Source: an uncultured Lachnospiraceae bacterium (lineage in GTDB: Bacteria; Bacillota; Clostridia; Lachnospirales; Lachnospiraceae). From it: DNA of 53,106 nt. A program made the translations under genes and the position numbers. Below the pieces are notes generated by a model. That model was not told the origin of the DNA. It ran no database searches and saw only the letters and a list, made by a program, of their open reading frames with translations. This document shows, in pieces, positions 50,624-53,106 of this stretch; position 1 is the stretch's first letter; each line of letters begins with the position of its first letter. The stretch is from contig CANRIV010000012.1 in the NCBI GenBank assembly GCA_947630805.1, forward strand, positions 1-53,106, read 5' to 3'.

Positions 50624-51133
50624 TTATCTCTGCTCCAGTTCCGCACCATAACGGACAACCATAGAAAGTAAAATCAAGAAGATACCAAGCGTAATACCAC
50701 CTGCATCATCAAACCTGTTCCATTCTGCCAGACCGATATTTTCGTAGATACCGTCTATAACCCATGTGGATATGATAGATAACAAAATCTCCATAATCCC
50801 AAGCTGTTTTATCCTGCCTGCACCTGCGTTTGTAAACGGTGTACCCTCTTTCAACTCCTCTTTAAAATAGCGATAGACAAATGCTGTGATTATAACGCCA
50901 AACAGTAGATATAACGCCGAAGCAGTCAAAATCCCCACAATCTGCCCTTTGCTCATTTTAGCTGTAACCGACAGGAAATGGAGAAACTGATTTTCCATGC
51001 TTAACACATCTGATACCACAAGAATTGCCCCGATGGACGCTAAAATTGTTCCCACGATAGCAAATATCAAAACGATTTTAGAGAGTATCTGCAACACTCT
51101 CATGCCTTTTTGGATTTTCTCTAAATTGCTCAT
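50624..51133 (-). CDS. DUF2975 membrane protein
   Basis: A 169-residue protein with four hydrophobic segments (about residues 17-42, 65-85, 108-128 and 148-165) and the DUF2975 landmarks TASALYLLFGVIITAFVYRY and FKEELKEGTPFTNAGAGRIK, a cytosolic loop with GTPF-(T)-x-x-x-x-x-(R)-I. Function is unknown. Such proteins are regularly encoded beside XRE-type regulators, as here, with a 4-base overlap (ATGA) to the upstream gene. The pair may be a membrane stress sensor or bacteriocin-immunity-like module; that is inference. Confidence 0.88.
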   Translation of the reverse strand: MSNLEKIQKGMRVLQILSKIVLIFAIVGTILASIGAILVVSDVLSMENQFLHFLSVTAKMSKGQIVGILTASALYLLFGVIITAFVYRYFKEELKEGTPFTNAGAGRIKQLGIMEILLSIISTWVIDGIYENIGLAEWNRFDDAGGITLGIFLILLSMVVRYGAELEQR

Positions 51134-52026
51134 TCTTTTATTTTCCTTTCCCTTTCTGTGCAGATGACAAGTTCGCTCTTGATTCCGTTCAGCTCAATAA
51201 TGTTCTCTGCATCGGGCGTGTCGAACCGTTCCGTCTGCCGTCCGTCTTTCTCATAGGAAATGCTTGTTCCGATGCCTCTCGTAACGGCAGTAAATACGGT
51301 ATCTTCTGGGATATGGATTCTTGAAGTTGCCGATATTTGATTGATGTCCACCTCACCTTTTAAGGAATGGCAGACCACTTCCATATCAAGGTTACAATCT
51401 ATCTCCACTGTCCCAGAGACATTCTCCAGAACGATGTTCGGTGTCTTTACGTCAAGCTCTATGCTGTCACATTCCAGAGAACGGATTTCTACAGTTTCCG
51501 CATTAACGGCACATTCAATTCTCCCGATATAGGGCGAAGGTATTTGAACGAAAATTGTGACCGCTTCCTTTGCCGTCGCTTCGGATACGCCGTTTCTGCG
51601 GATTACGTCTACATCAATCCTTTTTCGGATGTCGTCAATTTTCACCTTAAAGTCATTCTGGAGCGTCGAAAGGGTATTTGATACCAGACGGACACGGATT
51701 TTCTCGCCCTCATAACCTGATAACAGAAATCGCTTTGCCCCACCAAACTTCATGTCATATCGTTTTGGTTCGTCAATATCGTACTCCGTGACGCTCTCAA
51801 AAAGATATTCTGCCAGCTTTTTCCCTCCCTTTTCATTGGAAAACAACTCGTCAATAGAAATATCAAACAGGGCAGAGAGCGCCATGATGTTCTCAATATC
51901 GGGGACGCCTGCGTCCGTTTCCCACTTCGTAACCGCCTGTCTGGACACGCCAATCTTTTCCGCCAACTGTTCCTGCGACATTCCTGCCTGCTTGCGGATG
52001 GATTTCAATTTTTCTGCAAATGTCAT
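51130..52026 (-). CDS. XRE-family regulator with C-terminal DUF4097-like beta domain
   Basis: A 298-residue protein. Residues 1-65 form a helix-turn-helix of the XRE class (KLKSIRKQAGMSQEQLAEKI, then GVSRQAVTKWE and ALFDISIDELFS). Residues about 95-290 consist of repeating beta strands such as VNAETVEIRSLECDSIELDV and NIVLENVSGTVEIDCNLDME, the pattern of DUF4097-type beta-solenoid proteins, which are usually extracellular or membrane-anchored. A cytosolic DNA-binding head joined to such a domain without a membrane segment is notable. AGGAGG precedes the ATG. It probably regulates its own operon with the DUF2975 gene. Confidence 0.88.
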   Translation of the reverse strand: MTFAEKLKSIRKQAGMSQEQLAEKIGVSRQAVTKWETDAGVPDIENIMALSALFDISIDELFSNEKGGKKLAEYLFESVTEYDIDEPKRYDMKFGGAKRFLLSGYEGEKIRVRLVSNTLSTLQNDFKVKIDDIRKRIDVDVIRRNGVSEATAKEAVTIFVQIPSPYIGRIECAVNAETVEIRSLECDSIELDVKTPNIVLENVSGTVEIDCNLDMEVVCHSLKGEVDINQISATSRIHIPEDTVFTAVTRGIGTSISYEKDGRQTERFDTPDAENIIELNGIKSELVICTERERKIKE

Positions 52027-52150
52027 GTTCGTGACCTCCTTGTTTTAATATGCCCAGTATAAGAAAGCATATTTTACATTACAAGCAAGCATGGATTGCA
52101 TTTCAGTTTTTTCTGCTACTTTGCGTGGCATTTCTGAATTTCAGGCGTTT

Positions 52151-52351
52151 TTACCGTTTGAAGTCCTGCATTTTAGCTTCAATCCTTTTAATCACTGTTA
52201 CCTGTAAATCCTTTGCATCAATCAAACTTTCCTGTCTGCACTTCGGGCAGTAGGGAGGAAAGTTCTTGAGAACAATATCATCTCTAAGCCTGTCCCGGGT
52301 CTTTGCCCCGCAAACAGGACAGAATATCCATTCAGTTATTTCTTTTTCAAT
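52151..52351 (-). CDS. Cysteine-rich KTR-domain protein, start unclear
   Basis: The frame reads EITEWIFCPVCGAKTRDRLR, then DDIVLKNFPPYCPKCRQESL and ends MQDFKR. Two CPxC pairs and the K-T-R triplet define small zinc-ribbon KTR proteins often carried on antibiotic-resistance elements. No ATG, GTG or TTG start is available in frame: the nearest candidate is an ATT at 52351, overlapping the end of the methyltransferase gene by 16 bases. The 5' end may have been altered by recombination, or an ATT start is used through coupling. About 65 residues, normal length. Function unknown. Confidence 0.65.
   Translation of the reverse strand: MEKEITEWIFCPVCGAKTRDRLRDDIVLKNFPPYCPKCRQESLIDAKDLQVTVIKRIEAKMQDFKR
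52211..52264. repeat. 54-bp direct repeat, right copy
   Basis: Lies inside the KTR gene and encodes its second half. It is paired with 50490-50543, where the surrounding KTR sequence is degenerate, so the right copy is the parental one. Confidence 0.9.
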
Positions 52352-53106
52352 TCTGCAATGGCAGCATAATGTAGAATATCAAATTCATCAGGTGCAATTT
52401 CAGATAATAGTTTCGTATGCTCTTGCTCCCAAGCGTTTATTTCATCTTCCGATAGAGAGGCTCCGATTCCTCGACAGGCTTTCACCCTGCCATTCCAGCT
52501 TTTTCGTGTGAAATGTACATTTATGGGATATTCTTCATGGTAAACAAGCTCAAACCGTTCCTTATAACATTCAGGGATTAATATTGGGTGAATAGTCTCT
52601 CCCGCACCGCTCCAATCGGGGCTGTATTTTAACACAAGCGCCTCGCTTGCGTTTGCAATTCTATCTTCAAAAGGCAGCCATGCCATATGTAACACGAGAA
52701 TGCGTCCATTCGGTTTAAGCATACGATACATCTTTGGCATAATCTGCTCATGATTAAAATACCAAAAACATTGACAGGCGGTAATGACATCAAACGAATT
52801 GTCGGGGAATTGCAGATCCTCTGCCGGCATTGCGTAATAGTCAATATTCATACCTTTGGAGAGAGGGACAGCCTGTTCGATCTGCTTTTCGGAAATATCC
52901 GTTCCAATCCATTTTGCACCATACCGATACATATTTCTCGGAAGCACACCTGTCCCCGTGCCAATATCAAGAACGGTCTGACCGTCAACGCAGAGCTTAC
53001 GTTCTATTATTTTGTTGTAAAATTTTTGTGGATAAATATCACGAAATTTGGCATAATCTTTTGATGTTTTACCCCAGTCAAACGCTTTTCCGCCGTCTAT
53101 ATTTTT
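52336..53106 (-). CDS. Class I SAM-dependent methyltransferase (5' end outside window)
   Basis: At least 256 residues. The frame is open to the right edge, so the first few codons are missing. The visible start KNIDGGKAFDWGKTSKDYAK is typical of a ubiE-like subgroup in Clostridia, so little is lost. Motif I is VLDIGTGTGVLPRNM near residue 52, motif II IGTDISEKQI, then AEDLQFPDNSFDVITACQCF and MLKPNGRILVLHM. The C-terminal part has FTRKSWNGRVKACRGIGASL, as in methyltransferases of small molecules. Substrate unknown. It precedes the KTR gene with a 16-base overlap. Confidence 0.88.
   Translation of the reverse strand, partial: KNIDGGKAFDWGKTSKDYAKFRDIYPQKFYNKIIERKLCVDGQTVLDIGTGTGVLPRNMYRYGAKWIGTDISEKQIEQAVPLSKGMNIDYYAMPAEDLQFPDNSFDVITACQCFWYFNHEQIMPKMYRMLKPNGRILVLHMAWLPFEDRIANASEALVLKYSPDWSGAGETIHPILIPECYKERFELVYHEEYPINVHFTRKSWNGRVKACRGIGASLSEDEINAWEQEHTKLLSEIAPDEFDILHYAAIAELKKK

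Overview
The window looks like a chromosomal segment of a low-GC Gram-positive anaerobe of class Clostridia, most likely family Lachnospiraceae. This is inferred from the gene families, not from a marker gene: a C. symbiosum-type pyruvate phosphate dikinase, single-chain glycyl-tRNA synthetase, a BioY/BirA biotin pair, several secreted Thr/Lys-rich proteins, a minimal Tad-like secretion operon, and decayed TnpV and KTR accessory genes. Most genes lie on the minus strand, so replication or transcription probably runs right to left here. I saw no rRNA, tRNA or CRISPR.

Layout. 1-7.2 kb: ppdK, a GH30 glycosidase and a secreted 5'-nucleotidase, with good terminators and promoters between them. 7.5-14.6 kb: a housekeeping block (M16C peptidase, era, a YqzL-like small protein, recO, a small lipoprotein, glyS). 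14.9-16.6 kb: divergent bioY and birA with overlapping promoter and operator. 16.7-23.4 kb: a Tad/type IV-pilus-like operon transcribed leftward from one strong promoter. It holds a 59-aa pilin-like protein, a TadA-type ATPase, a TadB/C-type membrane protein, three more tiny pilin-like proteins (two of them under 50 aa), pseudopilin-like proteins and an 858-aa beta-helix surface protein. 23.5-28 kb: a CAP-domain secreted protein, endonuclease III, an amidohydrolase with an extra C-terminal region, and superoxide dismutase. 28-33.2 kb: a four-gene operon of a flippase, a full thiamine-diphosphate (TPP) enzyme, a shortened TPP-fold paralogue lacking the key catalytic residues, and a sugar epimerase/reductase. 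33.3-39 kb: a fructose operon fruK-fruA-ptsH-ptsI-fruR that carries its own general PTS proteins. Its HPr has Ala at position 46, where the regulatory Ser is normally found.

39.3-53.1 kb is an accessory zone of small genes and wreckage. It contains acetyltransferases, a RdgB/Ham1-like pyrophosphatase, a frameshifted ATP-binding regulator gene, a transposase stub, a regulator-like ORF apparently cut by a mobile element, a frameshifted tnpV, and a methyltransferase fused by recombination to the end of a purine permease gene. It also contains two copies of a KTR-gene segment flanking an XRE/DUF2975 pair, and a methyltransferase that runs off the right edge.

The most promising candidates for undescribed biology are the TPP enzyme/pseudoenzyme/flippase/epimerase operon, the minimal pilus operon with its structured leader and beta-helix protein, the fructose-dedicated HPr with Ala46, and the run of five hairpins between fruK and fruA.
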